From the NCBI RefSeq assembly GCF_008805035.1, contig NZ_CP038018.1, positions 1,889,245-1,953,244 of the forward strand: DNA of 64,000 nt, written 5' to 3'. Made by a program: the position numbers and the translations under genes. This DNA comes from Eikenella exigua. GTDB taxonomy: Bacteria > Pseudomonadota > Gammaproteobacteria > Burkholderiales > Neisseriaceae. The number at the start of each line of letters is the position of its first letter. The stretch's first letter is position 1. This document shows, one piece after another, positions 1-8,007 of the stretch. The notes under the pieces are model-generated. The model had not been told where the DNA came from. It saw nothing but the letters and a program-made list of their open reading frames with translations, and searched no databases.

Positions 1-88
1 CACCCGCCGCCTGGCGGGCGATTTCGCCGGTTTCGATGGTGACGGTGTGCTGGCCGTATTGGAAGGATTTGACGTGTTTGTTAAACAT
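1..88 (-). CDS. pnp: Polyribonucleotide nucleotidyltransferase (PNPase), 5' end only
   Basis: The reverse strand opens an ATG at 88 and reads MFNKHVKSFQYGQHTVTIET before running off the window edge, so only about 29 codons are present. This is the conserved N-terminus of Neisseriaceae PNPase, a phosphorolytic 3'-5' exoribonuclease and degradosome partner. An AAGGA ribosome site lies about 6 nt upstream of the ATG. The identification rests on the N-terminal signature alone; the RNase PH, KH and S1 domains lie outside the window. Confidence 0.85.
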   Translation of the reverse strand, partial: MFNKHVKSFQYGQHTVTIETGEIARQAAG

Positions 89-583
89 TAGGATTCCTTT
101 AGGAAAAGGCCGCTGCCGCTAAAACACTAAACATAAGCCCGCACAAGCGCAGGCGCATGGTTAGGGTTTCAGACAGGCAGGGCAGGTTGGAAATAAAACA
201 AAGGCTTGAGGCTACCTGAAAGTGCAGCCCGAAACCGGCGCGCATTCTAACACGCTGCCGGGCAGATTGCACTGTATAAACAAGATAATCTTTCGTTTTT
301 CAGGTAGCCCCTTCGTGCATACCCAAGGCTACCTGAAGCCGCCTGCATGGTTGGAACTTTACTAAAACTTTGCTTTCAGGTAGCCTGCCGTTCGCCTTCT
401 CTGCCACAAAAGAAAGCGGACATACTTGCTGCGGCACGAACAAAATACAATAGGGGTGCTCGTGTTCCATATTTCAATACTACCTGAAAACCCTGCCCCG
501 CTGCCGAAGGTGCAGCCCGTATCATGCCGCGCCCGCCTGCGCTAAAATAGCGCCCTTTCCCACTCATCCTTTATTTATCCACC
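89..583. other. Intergenic region between divergent pnp and yccS with uptake sequences
   Basis: No convincing gene is seen. The stretch must carry the promoters of pnp (leftward) and yccS (rightward). It holds Eikenella-dialect DNA uptake sequences at 209-220 (+), 326-337 (+) and 375-386 (-), and an 11/12 copy at 299-310 (-). Short reading frames here lack ribosome sites. Confidence 0.6.
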
Positions 584-2779
584 ATGCCCCTTATCCCATC
601 CCGGCTCAAATGGCTTTCCGCGCGCGTGCTGGCCGCGCTGCCGATGCTGGTTAGCGTGTGCATGGCCGTGCTGGCCGTATGGTATTGGCAGAAGCCGCTG
701 ATGTGTATGCCGCTGGTGCTCGGCGTGATTGCCGGCGGCCTGGTGGATTTAGACAACCGCCTCACCGGCCGCATCCAAAACCTGCTCTCCACCATTGCCG
801 CCTTCAGCGTTTCCTCGCTCACTGTGCAGTTTACGTTCGGTCAGCCGCTGCTGTTTTTGCCCGCGATGACGCTGCTCACTTTCGTGTTTACCCTGTCCGG
901 CGCCATCAGCCTGCGTTACCGCACCATCTCCTTCGGCACGCTGGTGGTGGCGCTTTACACCATCCTCACCATCAACCACAGCATGGTTTGGTATGCCAAT
1001 ACCCTGCTGATTTTGTGCGGCACGCTGCTCTACAGCGGCAACACCCTGCTGCTGCACCTCATTTTGCCGCACCGCCCCGTGCAAGACAGCATGGCCGCCG
1101 CCTATACCGAGCTGGCGGGCTATCTCGACATCAAAGCCCAATTCTTCGACCCCGACGACACCGATCAGCTCGAGCAGCAGCAAATCGCGCTGGCCATGCA
1201 AAACGGCAAAGTGATCGCCGCCTTCAACCAGGTGCGCAGCGCCTTGTTTTACCGCATGCGCGGCCAGCACCGCCATCCGCGTACCGCCCGCATGCTGCAC
1301 TACTACTTTGCCGCGCAAGACATCCACGAGCGCGCCAGCTCCAGCTACATCGGCGAATACCGCCGCTTTGTGGCCGAGCTCAGCCACAGCGACCTCATCT
1401 TCCGCATCCAGCGGCTGATCGAATGGCAGGCGCAGGCCTGCCGCGACATGGCACACAGCTTGCAACGCGGCAGCGCGGCGCCGGACAATGCCAAGCTGGC
1501 CAAACTGGCCGCCGGCATCCGCCGCTCATACCAGCACCACCAATCCACCCAAGCCGACAAGAGCCCGCGCAGCCTGCGCCGCCTTATCGACAACCTCTAC
1601 GGCATCAACTACCAACTCACCCACCTGGCCGGCGAGCAAGCAGGCTACACCGAAGCAAGCGAGCAAACCCGTATCGTGCGCGAAGATGCTGGCAGCTGGC
1701 GCAGCCATCTCAAGATCCTGCGCCATCATCTCAGCTTCGAATCCGGCGTATTCCGTCACGCCGTGCGGCTCTCCATCGTGGTGTTCCTCTGCATCGCCTT
1801 AGTGGAAAGCCTCAAGCTGCCCATGGGCTATTGGGTATTGCTTACCGCCGTATTCGTGTGCCAGCCCAACTATTCCGCCACCAAAAGCCGCCTTATCCAG
1901 CGCGTGGTCGGCACGATGGCCGGCGTGGCCGTCGGCTCGCTGCTGCCCTATTTCACTCCCTCGCTGGCTACCCAACTGGCCGTGGTGGCCGCATCCAGCA
2001 CCCTGTTTTTCTTCTTCCGCACCAACAAATACAGCTACTCCACCTTCTTCATCACCATCCAAGCCATCACCAACCTCTACATCGCCGGCCTGCACGGCAT
2101 CGACGCCCTGCCTTGGCGGCTGCTCGACACCATCGTCGGCTGCGCGCTGGCCTGGTGGGCCGTATCCATGCTCTGGCCGGATTGGCGCTACCTTTCCCTT
2201 GCCCGCACCGCCCAACGCGCCCTCGCCGGCAACGCAGGCTACCTGAAAAGCATCACCGACCAGCTCCAGCACGGCGGCCATTGCGACGATGCCGCCTACC
2301 GCATCGAACGCCGCCGCGCCCACGAACGCGCCGCCCAGCTAAGCAGCACCCTGTCCGACATGTCCGGCGAGCCGAAAAAATACGCCGCGTACCTGCCCGG
2401 CGGCTTCACCCTGCTCAAAACCGTTTACGCCATCAACGGCTATACCTCCGCCCTCGGTGCCTACCGCAGCCGCCTCAGCCCCGGCCAAATCGAGCCCGAT
2501 TTCAACGCCGCTTTTGCCCGGGCTGCTAACGAAACCGCCCGCCTGCTCGAACAGCTGCCCGGCCTGACCGAAGCCGAATTTCAGGTAGCCTACAGCGCCC
2601 TACGCCAACAGCTCACCGCCCTGCGCCCCGACAATAGCGCCAGCCCCCACGCCCACACCCTCTGGCAGCAGCTTTCCTTGATTGCCAAACTCCTGCTCCC
2701 CGCCTACCAGGCCTTGCAAGACGTGGAGGATACCCAAACCGAAACGCAGGAGGCGGCGGCAGTGGGCACCAGCGGCTAG
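584..2779 (+). CDS. yccS: YccS/FUSC-family inner membrane protein
   Basis: A 731-residue protein with a hydrophobic N-terminal block (about residues 15-165), a long soluble middle region, and a second membrane block from about 395 to 535 with the FUSC-type stretch around VFVCQPNYSATKSRLIQRV. This double arrangement and length match the YccS/YhfK family, which is related to aromatic acid/fusaric acid efflux proteins. The real substrate of YccS is not established. Two uptake sequences lie inside the gene (near 2244 and 2582). It stands alone and ends just before a 12-bp stem hairpin at 2896-2922. Confidence 0.85.
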   Translation: MPLIPSRLKWLSARVLAALPMLVSVCMAVLAVWYWQKPLMCMPLVLGVIAGGLVDLDNRLTGRIQNLLSTIAAFSVSSLTVQFTFGQPLLFLPAMTLLTFVFTLSGAISLRYRTISFGTLVVALYTILTINHSMVWYANTLLILCGTLLYSGNTLLLHLILPHRPVQDSMAAAYTELAGYLDIKAQFFDPDDTDQLEQQQIALAMQNGKVIAAFNQVRSALFYRMRGQHRHPRTARMLHYYFAAQDIHERASSSYIGEYRRFVAELSHSDLIFRIQRLIEWQAQACRDMAHSLQRGSAAPDNAKLAKLAAGIRRSYQHHQSTQADKSPRSLRRLIDNLYGINYQLTHLAGEQAGYTEASEQTRIVREDAGSWRSHLKILRHHLSFESGVFRHAVRLSIVVFLCIALVESLKLPMGYWVLLTAVFVCQPNYSATKSRLIQRVVGTMAGVAVGSLLPYFTPSLATQLAVVAASSTLFFFFRTNKYSYSTFFITIQAITNLYIAGLHGIDALPWRLLDTIVGCALAWWAVSMLWPDWRYLSLARTAQRALAGNAGYLKSITDQLQHGGHCDDAAYRIERRRAHERAAQLSSTLSDMSGEPKKYAAYLPGGFTLLKTVYAINGYTSALGAYRSRLSPGQIEPDFNAAFARAANETARLLEQLPGLTEAEFQVAYSALRQQLTALRPDNSASPHAHTLWQQLSLIAKLLLPAYQALQDVEDTQTETQEAAAVGTSG

Positions 2780-3079
2780 GTGATGCTTGTGCCTGAAGAG
2801 GCTACCTGAAAACGGAGCGAAGTGAAGTTTCTGCGCGGCTAAAACAAAGCACAGAGAAGTTTCTGTGCAGCGAAGTGCCACAACAACGCAGTTAAAACGC
2901 GGCTTCCATCGGAAGCCGCGTTGCTATATGGTTTTCAGGTAGCCTGCACTAGCAGCCTGTCCATGCGGTTCTACATCATGCCGCTACTCAAACCAGCGCC
3001 CAAGCAAAAGGCTACCTGAAACTTTAGCTACGCAGAAACTTCGCTTCGCTCCGTTTTCAGGTAGCCTTTGTTTATGCAG
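2780..3079. repeat. Convergent intergenic region with a 45-bp inverted repeat
   Basis: This 300-nt gap separates the convergent 3' ends of yccS and dusA. Positions 2799-2843 and 3023-3067 are inverted copies of one 45-bp sequence differing at only three positions. Each outer end is an Eikenella uptake sequence and the rest is an unusual extension. Between the arms lies a separate perfect hairpin (2896-2922) and one more uptake sequence at 2933-2944. The arms could fold the region into a long stem on either transcript. Confidence 0.8.
2896..2922. terminator. Hairpin, probable yccS terminator
   Basis: A perfect 12-bp inverted repeat (AACGCGGCTTCC / GGAAGCCGCGTT, loop ATC) lies 117 nt after the yccS stop. 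The following T-tract is weak (TTGCTAT), so termination is plausible rather than certain. Confidence 0.5.
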
Positions 3080-4120
3080 TTAAACCCCAGCGGAAACCTT
3101 CTCCCATGCTTCCAAAATCAATTCGGGGCGGTTGCTTTGCAGCAGGCTGGCATCGGAGAGCATCTGCCGCCACACCCGGGCATGGTTGCGGCCGTGCAGC
3201 AGGCCGAGGTAGTGGCGCAGCATGTGGCGGATGGTGAGGCCCGGGTCGGCAGCGAGCGAGCGCTGCATATAGCGGTAGAGCGCGGGAATCAGGGTGTCGA
3301 AATCGGTTTCAGGTAGCCTTTCGCCGTAAAACAGCCTGTCCCACGATTGCATCAGCATGGGGTTGTGATGGGCCTCGCGGCCAATCATCACGCCGTCGGC
3401 GTGTTGCAGGTGTTCGGCAATTTCGGCATTGGTTTTGATGCCGCCGTTGATGATGATTTCCAGCTGGGGAAAATCCTGCTTGAGGCAGTAAACATAGTCG
3501 TATTTCAAGGGCGGCACGTCGCGGTTTTCTTTGGGCGAAAGGCCTTCCAACCAAGCATTGCGGGCGTGGACGATATAGGTGCGGCAGGCGGTTTTGTCGG
3601 CGAGCGTGCCCACGAAGTCGCACACGGTTTGGTATTCGGTTTGGCGGTCGATGCCGATGCGGTGCTTCACGGTTACGGCACAATCAGGCGCGGCTTCCTG
3701 CATGGCGTTGAGGCAATCGGCCACCAAATCCACTTCGTTCATCAAGCAGGCACCGAACGCGCCTTTTTGCACGCGCGGGCTGGGGCAGCCGCAGTTGAGG
3801 TTGATTTCGTCATAGCCCCAGCCTGCTGCGATGGCGGCGGCCTTGGCCAAATCGGCCGGGTTGCTGCCGCCCAGCTGCAGGGCAACCGGGTTTTCGCTTT
3901 CGTCTTTGCCCAAAAAACGCTCGGTCTGGCCGTGGATGATGGCGCCGGCATGAATCATTTCGGTGTAGAGCCAGGCATGGCGGCTGATTTGGCGTGCCAT
4001 GTAGCGATAATGCCGGTCTGTCCAGTCCAGCATCGGCGCAACCGAAAGGCGGTGTATACCAATATAATCAGTATATTGCTTGTTTATATTTGCTTTTTCT
4101 GGGTTTTCGGTTTGTATCAT
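3080..4120 (-). CDS. dusA: tRNA-dihydrouridine(20/20a) synthase DusA, with prophage-supplied N-terminus
   Basis: An FMN-dependent TIM-barrel enzyme reducing uridine in the tRNA D-loop. SVAPMLDWTDRHYRY, the catalytic-Cys segment GAFGACLM and the GREAHHNP phosphate-binding region are visible, and the length (346 aa) is close to the family norm. The prophage is integrated in codons 22-30. The first roughly 26 residues, beginning MIQTENPEK, are phage DNA, while the host version began MPVHQTLPARRLSVAPM, as shown by the stub at 46284-46355. The core motif is unchanged, so the enzyme should be active. No strong ribosome site precedes the new ATG at 4120, and expression now depends on a phage-derived upstream region. 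Confidence 0.93.
   Translation of the reverse strand: MIQTENPEKANINKQYTDYIGIHRLSVAPMLDWTDRHYRYMARQISRHAWLYTEMIHAGAIIHGQTERFLGKDESENPVALQLGGSNPADLAKAAAIAAGWGYDEINLNCGCPSPRVQKGAFGACLMNEVDLVADCLNAMQEAAPDCAVTVKHRIGIDRQTEYQTVCDFVGTLADKTACRTYIVHARNAWLEGLSPKENRDVPPLKYDYVYCLKQDFPQLEIIINGGIKTNAEIAEHLQHADGVMIGREAHHNPMLMQSWDRLFYGERLPETDFDTLIPALYRYMQRSLAADPGLTIRHMLRHYLGLLHGRNHARVWRQMLSDASLLQSNRPELILEAWEKVSAGV
4026..4052. repeat. attL: prophage-host junction inside dusA
   Basis: The first 11 bp (4026-4036, TCCAGCATCGG) are identical to the right junction at 46300-46310 and contain the likely crossover. The next 16 bp match the right copy except at three positions (C/A, C/G, A/T), and all three are synonymous third-codon changes in the RLSVAPML coding segment. 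To the left lies host dusA and to the right phage DNA. Confidence 0.9.
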
Positions 4121-4164
4121 TTCGGATTATTTCGGTTTATTTTTGCTTATTTCCGTTTATTTGT

Positions 4165-4208
4165 TGTACCATAAATGCACCATTTTTTGATTTTTTACCG
4201 ATGGTGCA
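4165..4208. promoter_or_regulatory. Candidate integrase arm-type binding sites (left)
   Basis: Two direct 8-mers, TGTACCAT at 4165-4172 and TGCACCAT at 4176-4183, start 11 bp apart. An inverted copy, ATGGTGCA, lies at 4201-4208 directly before the integrase ATG. The same pair with the same 11-bp step recurs at 46221-46239 on the far end of the prophage, as expected for arm sites on both sides of attP. Confidence 0.6.
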
Positions 4209-4211
4209 AAC

Positions 4212-5360
4212 ATGGGAACGATCATAAGGCGCACAAACCCCAGCGGGGCTGTGGTGTATCGGGCGCAAGTCCGCATAAAAAAGGCGGATGCGCCCGCTTA
4301 TAGCGAGTCTAAAACATTTACGAAAAAAGCTCTAGCCGCCGAATGGCTCAAGCGGCGCGAAGCTGAGATTGAGGCAAACCCAGATTTAATACTTGGCATC
4401 AAAAAGAAGCGGATGCCGACACTTGCCGCAGCCATTGATAGCTACCTAGCCGAGCTGCCGGCAGTTGGGCGCAGTAAAAAGCAGGGGCTGTTATTTCTAC
4501 GTGGTTTTCCGATTGCTGCGCTGCCGCTGGATAAAATCACGCGAGATCAGGTAGCCTTGTTTGCACAGCAGCGGCATAACGGTATACCGGAAATGGGATT
4601 ACCGCCAGTACAACCGCCCACAATCATGCAGGATATACAGTATATCCGCATTGTCTTAAAACATGCGTTTTATGTGTGGAATTTGAAAGTTAGCTGGCAG
4701 GAAATTGAATTTGCCCTCGAGGGGCTGAGGAGAAGTAGGATTATTGCGCAGGCAACGCGCCGCAGCAGGCTGCCTACAGGCGACGAGCTGCAACGGCTCA
4801 CCAACTATTTTTACAAGATGTATGCCGTTATCAAAAGCACGGTGATTCCCATGCACTTGATTATGTGGCTGGCGATTTACACCTGCCGCCGCCAAGATGA
4901 GATATGCCGCATGATGCTGGCTAATTTTGATCGTGCTGCCGGTGAGTGGATGATCCGTGACATCAAACACCCGGATGGCAGCCGTGGCAACGACAAAGCT
5001 TTTGCCGTTAGTCCGGCCGCACTATCCGTAATCGATGAGCTGCTGCAGGATGACGTGCAGCAACGGATGGCACGCATTACTGAGCGGCCAGGCAGCCTTG
5101 TGCCGCTCAAAGCCACCAGCATCAGCGCCCAATTTACCCGCGCCTGCAAAGTGCTGGACATCCACGACCTACGCTTCCACGATTTACGACATGAGGGAGC
5201 AACACGACTAGCTGAGGATGGGGCAACCATTCCGCAAATCCAGCAATACACCCTGCATGATTCGTGGGGCAGCCTGCAACGCTATGTCAATTTGCGGCGG
5301 CGCGGCGACAGGCTGGACTTTGCCGAGGCAATCGCTAATGCGAAAAAGGTATATCTGTAA
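4212..5360 (+). CDS. int: Tyrosine recombinase integrase (dusA-targeting type)
   Basis: A 382-residue phage integrase. The catalytic residues are recognisable: R227 in CRRQDEI, K252, H323 and R326 in HDLRHEGAT, H349 in LHDSWGS, and the nucleophile Y358 in QRYVNL. An N-terminal arm-binding domain (about 1-60) and a core-binding domain (about 65-180) precede the catalytic part. It sits next to attL and reads away from dusA, as in the described family of integrases that use dusA as a target. It should catalyse both insertion and, with an excisionase, excision; no obvious excisionase was recognised. Confidence 0.95.
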   Translation: MGTIIRRTNPSGAVVYRAQVRIKKADAPAYSESKTFTKKALAAEWLKRREAEIEANPDLILGIKKKRMPTLAAAIDSYLAELPAVGRSKKQGLLFLRGFPIAALPLDKITRDQVALFAQQRHNGIPEMGLPPVQPPTIMQDIQYIRIVLKHAFYVWNLKVSWQEIEFALEGLRRSRIIAQATRRSRLPTGDELQRLTNYFYKMYAVIKSTVIPMHLIMWLAIYTCRRQDEICRMMLANFDRAAGEWMIRDIKHPDGSRGNDKAFAVSPAALSVIDELLQDDVQQRMARITERPGSLVPLKATSISAQFTRACKVLDIHDLRFHDLRHEGATRLAEDGATIPQIQQYTLHDSWGSLQRYVNLRRRGDRLDFAEAIANAKKVYL

Positions 5361-5386
5361 AATACACACAAATACACATAAAATAC

Positions 5387-5421
5387 TTGACAAATAATTT
5401 ATCGTGTGTAATAATACACAC
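5387..5421 (+). promoter_or_regulatory. hicAB promoter with overlapping palindromic operator
   Basis: A -35 TTGACA (5387-5392) and a -10 AATAAT (5410-5415) are separated by 17 bp. A perfect inverted repeat GTGTGTA-N4-TACACAC (5404-5421) covers the -10. Further TACACA half-sites lie at about 5362-5380. This is the expected layout for autorepression by HicB through its ribbon-helix-helix domain. AGGAGG at about 5432-5437 serves hicA. Confidence 0.75.
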
Positions 5422-5444
5422 ACTTAGACAGCAGGAGGCACTTA

Positions 5445-5636
5445 ATGAAAAACAGCCACGAAATCATCAAAGCCCTGAAAGCCGACGGGTGGGAACTGAA
5501 AAGAGTAAACGGTAGCCACCATATATTTTACAAGCCAGGCGCAAAATTCCCAATCACCATATCCCACCCAAATAAAAATCTATCAATAGGCCAGATAAAG
5601 GATGCAGAAAGGAAATCAGGACTAAAACTAAGATAA
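5445..5636 (+). CDS. hicA: HicA-family mRNA interferase toxin
   Basis: A 63-residue basic protein with the HicA/YcfA double-stranded-RNA-binding fold signature. The catalytic histidine sits in NGSHHIFYKPG (H25, after G23-S24), followed by ITISHPNKNLSIGQIKDAE. HicA toxins cleave mRNA in the ribosome or cytoplasm and are neutralised by HicB. It is preceded by a strong ribosome site and the palindromic promoter. It lies between the integrase and hicB at the prophage edge, suggesting a role in prophage maintenance or defence. Confidence 0.9.
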   Translation: MKNSHEIIKALKADGWELKRVNGSHHIFYKPGAKFPITISHPNKNLSIGQIKDAERKSGLKLR

Positions 5637-5640
5637 TAGC

Positions 5641-5662
5641 ACTGCCCCGAAGGGGGGGCAGT
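5641..5662 (+). other. Hairpin between hicA and hicB
   Basis: A perfect 8-bp stem ACTGCCCC / GGGGCAGT with a 6-nt loop lies 4 nt after the hicA stop, with no T-tract. It could protect or process the bicistronic mRNA, or partially attenuate it. Confidence 0.5.
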
Positions 5663-5722
5663 CGCACCCGCCTCAAAATTGTCTAAGCTGCTACACCAAT
5701 TCAAAAAAAACAGGAGCAAAAA

Positions 5723-6139
5723 ATGAAAGCATTTGCATTAGCCATCTATAAAGATGCAGACAATCCCACTTACGGCGTAGTCGTGCCGGATGTGCCGGGC
5801 TGTTATCCCTGCGGCGACACCATCGAGGCCGCCATTGAGGACAGCAAGGCAGCCATCAAAGCGCATATTGAATTTATGCTGGAGAACGATTTAGAAGTAG
5901 ACTTAACCACGCACTCGATTGAAGAATTACGAGCCAATGCCGATTATGCCGATGCCATAGCATGGGGCATTGCCGAAATCGACGAGAGCAACCTATCCGC
6001 CAAGCAAACCCGCTTTAACGTCAGCTGGCCTGAATACCTGCTGGATAAGGTTGACCGCTTCGCCGCCGAAAATCACGATACCCGCTCCGGCTTTTTAGCC
6101 AAAGCTGCGCTGGCGGCCATCGATAAAACGGCCGGCTGA
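5723..6139 (+). CDS. hicB: HicB-family antitoxin with C-terminal ribbon-helix-helix domain
   Basis: A 138-residue antitoxin. The N-terminal HicB domain (about 1-70) shows YGVVVPDVPGCYPCGDTIEAA, the degenerate RNase H-like fold. Residues about 95-133 (TRFNVSWPEYLLDKVDRFA ... SGFLAKAALAAI) form a ribbon-helix-helix DNA-binding domain. It should bind HicA and repress the upstream promoter. An 86-nt gap with a hairpin separates it from hicA, and its own AGGAG site precedes the ATG. A terminator made of uptake sequences follows. Confidence 0.9.
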   Translation: MKAFALAIYKDADNPTYGVVVPDVPGCYPCGDTIEAAIEDSKAAIKAHIEFMLENDLEVDLTTHSIEELRANADYADAIAWGIAEIDESNLSAKQTRFNVSWPEYLLDKVDRFAAENHDTRSGFLAKAALAAIDKTAG

Positions 6140-6147
6140 TCACATCA

Positions 6148-6189
6148 AAGGCTACCTGAATTTCAGGTAGCCTTTTTTCAGGTAGCCTG
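6148..6189. terminator. Bidirectional terminator built from uptake sequences
   Basis: AAGGCTACCTGAA (6148-6160) and TTCAGGTAGCCTT (6162-6174) are perfectly inverted and followed by T6. A third uptake sequence (6178-6189) comes next. It lies between the convergent ends of hicB and the Dam-type methylase. Confidence 0.85.
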
Positions 6190-6192
6190 AAA

Positions 6193-6993
6193 TCAAAACA
6201 ACGCAGCCTGTTTTTCCACCGGCGTAAAATTGCAAATCACTAATTCCCCGCTGGTTTTTAAATCAGTGCTGTTGGATACCGTGTATTTAATCTCCAGCCG
6301 CCGCATCCAAAACTCCGAAAACAGCGCGGCTATATCCGGGTGGTCGTTGATACTCAACATTAACTTACCCTTCATATTGCGCATAGCCGCCGCCAGTCTC
6401 TCAAATTGCGACCATTCAAAATCCACGCCATAGCCGGCTGTCTCCCAATATGGCGGATCGGCATAAAAAAACGTGTGCGGCCGGTCGTATCGCTCCACAC
6501 AAGTCAGCCAATCGCCATGCTCAATATACGCACCAGACAAACGTCGGTGTGCCGCCGCCAGTCTTTCGCGCACCGTAGCAATATCAAAAGCCCGGTCAGT
6601 GGTGGCATAGCCAAAATTCTGCCCGTCGATTTTGCCGCCGAAGGCGTGTTGCTGTAAAAAAAAGAAACGTACGGCGCGCTGAATATCGGTCAAAGTTTTT
6701 AAATTGACCGCCTGAAACCAATCCCAATCCTCACGACTGCCCAGCATAAACTCGAAATGGCGGCAAAACTCGTCAAAATGGCAACGCACTACCCGATATA
6801 AATTAACGAGCTCACCGTTGATGTCGTTAATCACATCAGTTTTTGCCGGGTGCTCACGCATAAAAAACAAAGCCGCACCACCGGTGAACAGCTCCACATA
6901 GCACTCATGCGGCGGGAATAGCGGTAATAATTGGTCGGCAAGGCGGCGTTTGCCACCCATCCACGGAATAATCGGTTGCGTTGCATCGCTCAT
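6193..6993 (-). CDS. Phage DNA adenine N6-methyltransferase (D12/Dam class)
   Basis: A 266-residue alpha-class (D12) adenine methylase. PWMGGKRRLADQLLPLFP and the SAM-binding ELFTGGAALFF (about 34-44) precede the catalytic DPPY at 179-182. The start at 6993 is chosen for its GGAG site 8 nt upstream. Such enzymes methylate GATC-like or other adenine sites and often protect phage DNA from host restriction. It is the last gene of the leftward late operon, after the lysis genes. The recognition sequence cannot be read from the protein by eye. Confidence 0.88.
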   Translation of the reverse strand: MSDATQPIIPWMGGKRRLADQLLPLFPPHECYVELFTGGAALFFMREHPAKTDVINDINGELVNLYRVVRCHFDEFCRHFEFMLGSREDWDWFQAVNLKTLTDIQRAVRFFFLQQHAFGGKIDGQNFGYATTDRAFDIATVRERLAAAHRRLSGAYIEHGDWLTCVERYDRPHTFFYADPPYWETAGYGVDFEWSQFERLAAAMRNMKGKLMLSINDHPDIAALFSEFWMRRLEIKYTVSNSTDLKTSGELVICNFTPVEKQAALF

Positions 6994-7093
6994 TTGCAGG
7001 CTCCAAAACAGCAAGCAGGCTTGCGGGCAAGCCTGCTAAAAATAATGCCCACACAAAGGAGGGCGGGAGGAACTGCCGCAAGGCGGCGGGTTT

Positions 7094-7591
7094 TTACTTA
7101 TCTGCTGTACCGGCCACCACGCGCCCATACGCCTGCCACTCGGCTAGGTCGTTGCGCTGGGTGTCGGCTATTTCTGCCAATCCTGCATATTCTTTTGCGC
7201 AGTGGCCGAATAACTGCCAGCCTCGGGCAGCGGCTTCATCAACCGCGCCGGCGGTGCCGGTGGCTTGGGGCAGGGAGCGACTACGGGCAGCGGCGTAGGC
7301 GCGCACGCGCTCAAGCTCGCCGCGCAGATTATCCACAGCAATTTTTGCATGTTCTCTTTCCTTTTCTACTTCGGCCTGCGCGGCAGTTAATGCCGCCTGC
7401 GCCTGCCTTTCTTTTTCCAACACCGCGCCGGTTTGTTTCGCCAGCGCCTCGGTTTGTTGTTGCTTCAGTTTGGCTTCAGCGGCTCGGTAGCCCGCGTTAT
7501 AGCGCTGCTCGCCGTACCAATATTCGCCGCCCACCACCGCCGCCAGCAGGGCGGCAATGGCTAGCGGTTTCCAATATTTGACTATCCACAT
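7094..7591 (-). CDS. i-spanin (Rz-like) lysis protein
   Basis: 165 residues: a short cytoplasmic start, one transmembrane helix (about 9-24, LAIAALLAAVVGGEYW), then a long Ala/Glu/Lys/Gln-rich periplasmic coiled coil (about 30-100). This is the architecture of inner-membrane spanins, which fuse the inner and outer membranes in the last step of lysis. A second gene is nested in another frame (7168-7350) and encodes the matching lipoprotein, which strongly supports the call. It lies downstream of the endolysin. Confidence 0.82.
   Translation of the reverse strand: MWIVKYWKPLAIAALLAAVVGGEYWYGEQRYNAGYRAAEAKLKQQQTEALAKQTGAVLEKERQAQAALTAAQAEVEKEREHAKIAVDNLRGELERVRAYAAARSRSLPQATGTAGAVDEAAARGWQLFGHCAKEYAGLAEIADTQRNDLAEWQAYGRVVAGTADK
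7168..7350 (-). CDS. o-spanin (Rz1-like) lipoprotein, fully nested in the i-spanin gene
   Basis: 60 residues in a different frame inside the i-spanin gene. MQKLLWIICAASLSAC is a lipoprotein signal with lipobox LSAC; the mature part is short and proline-rich (PTPLPVVAPCPKPPAPPA), the hallmark of Rz1. AAGGA stands about 8 nt before the ATG. It would be anchored in the outer membrane and bind the i-spanin coiled coil. Nested Rz/Rz1 pairs are known from lambda; this fits that class. Confidence 0.85.
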   Translation of the reverse strand: MQKLLWIICAASLSACAPTPLPVVAPCPKPPAPPARLMKPLPEAGSYSATAQKNMQDWQK

Positions 7592-7597
7592 CGTTTC

Positions 7598-7720
7598 TTA
7601 CCTCAACAATACGGCCAAAATTTCAGGCAGCCTGAAAGCCAAAATCAGCAATATCAAGCCGCCCACAACGTGCCAGAAGGTTTTACGCACTTCTTTTGGA
7701 CTCACATTCATTGCTTCCAT
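7598..7720 (-). CDS. Small single-span membrane protein in the lysis cluster
   Basis: 40 residues beginning MEAMNVSPKEVRKTFWHVV, with one hydrophobic helix (about 15-38). AGGAG stands 8 nt before this ATG. A longer in-frame start at 7765 has no ribosome site and was not used. It lies between the endolysin cluster and the i-spanin, so a holin- or pinholin-like role is possible. Nothing in the sequence proves it. Confidence 0.6.
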   Translation of the reverse strand: MEAMNVSPKEVRKTFWHVVGGLILLILAFRLPEILAVLLR

Positions 7721-7841
7721 TAAAAATACTCCTAGCATTTTGAAAGTAAATCGTTTATCATTCATACAGTTTTCAATCTTTCCGCTCAAAGGTTGAATAC
7801 AGAAACCCCGCAAACCAGCCCAGTTTGCGGGGTTTCGCTTT

Positions 7842-8006
7842 TCAGGCAGCCTGTTCCAACCGCGCCAAAAACTGCCGGTAGTTACGCAATTCATGCTCCG
7901 CGTGCCGGGCGGCATAGGCATCGCCGATGGCTTTAGCATCAGCCAGCAACGCCTCTTGCTCGGCAATCATGCGGCGCACCCAGTCGGCTGTACTCTCATC
8001 TGCCAT
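7842..8006 (-). CDS. Small hypothetical phage protein
   Basis: 54 residues beginning MADESTADWVRRMIAEQEAL, predicted all-helical and charged, with no membrane segment. The start follows the endolysin stop by 1 nt, indicating translational coupling; a GAGG site lies upstream. A longer reading frame extends into the endolysin gene but lacks support. Its function is unknown; its position suggests a lysis accessory role or a small structural factor. Confidence 0.6.
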   Translation of the reverse strand: MADESTADWVRRMIAEQEALLADAKAIGDAYAARHAEHELRNYRQFLARLEQAA

Positions 8007-8007
8007 G

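Noticed and set aside
658..2529. Long second frame over yccS (623 codons)
   Set aside because: Arg/Pro/His-rich translation typical of an out-of-frame shadow in G+C-rich DNA, no ribosome site, fully inside a well-supported gene.
3347..4174. Long frame antisense to dusA
   Set aside because: Mirror of a conserved gene, low-complexity composition, no initiation signal.
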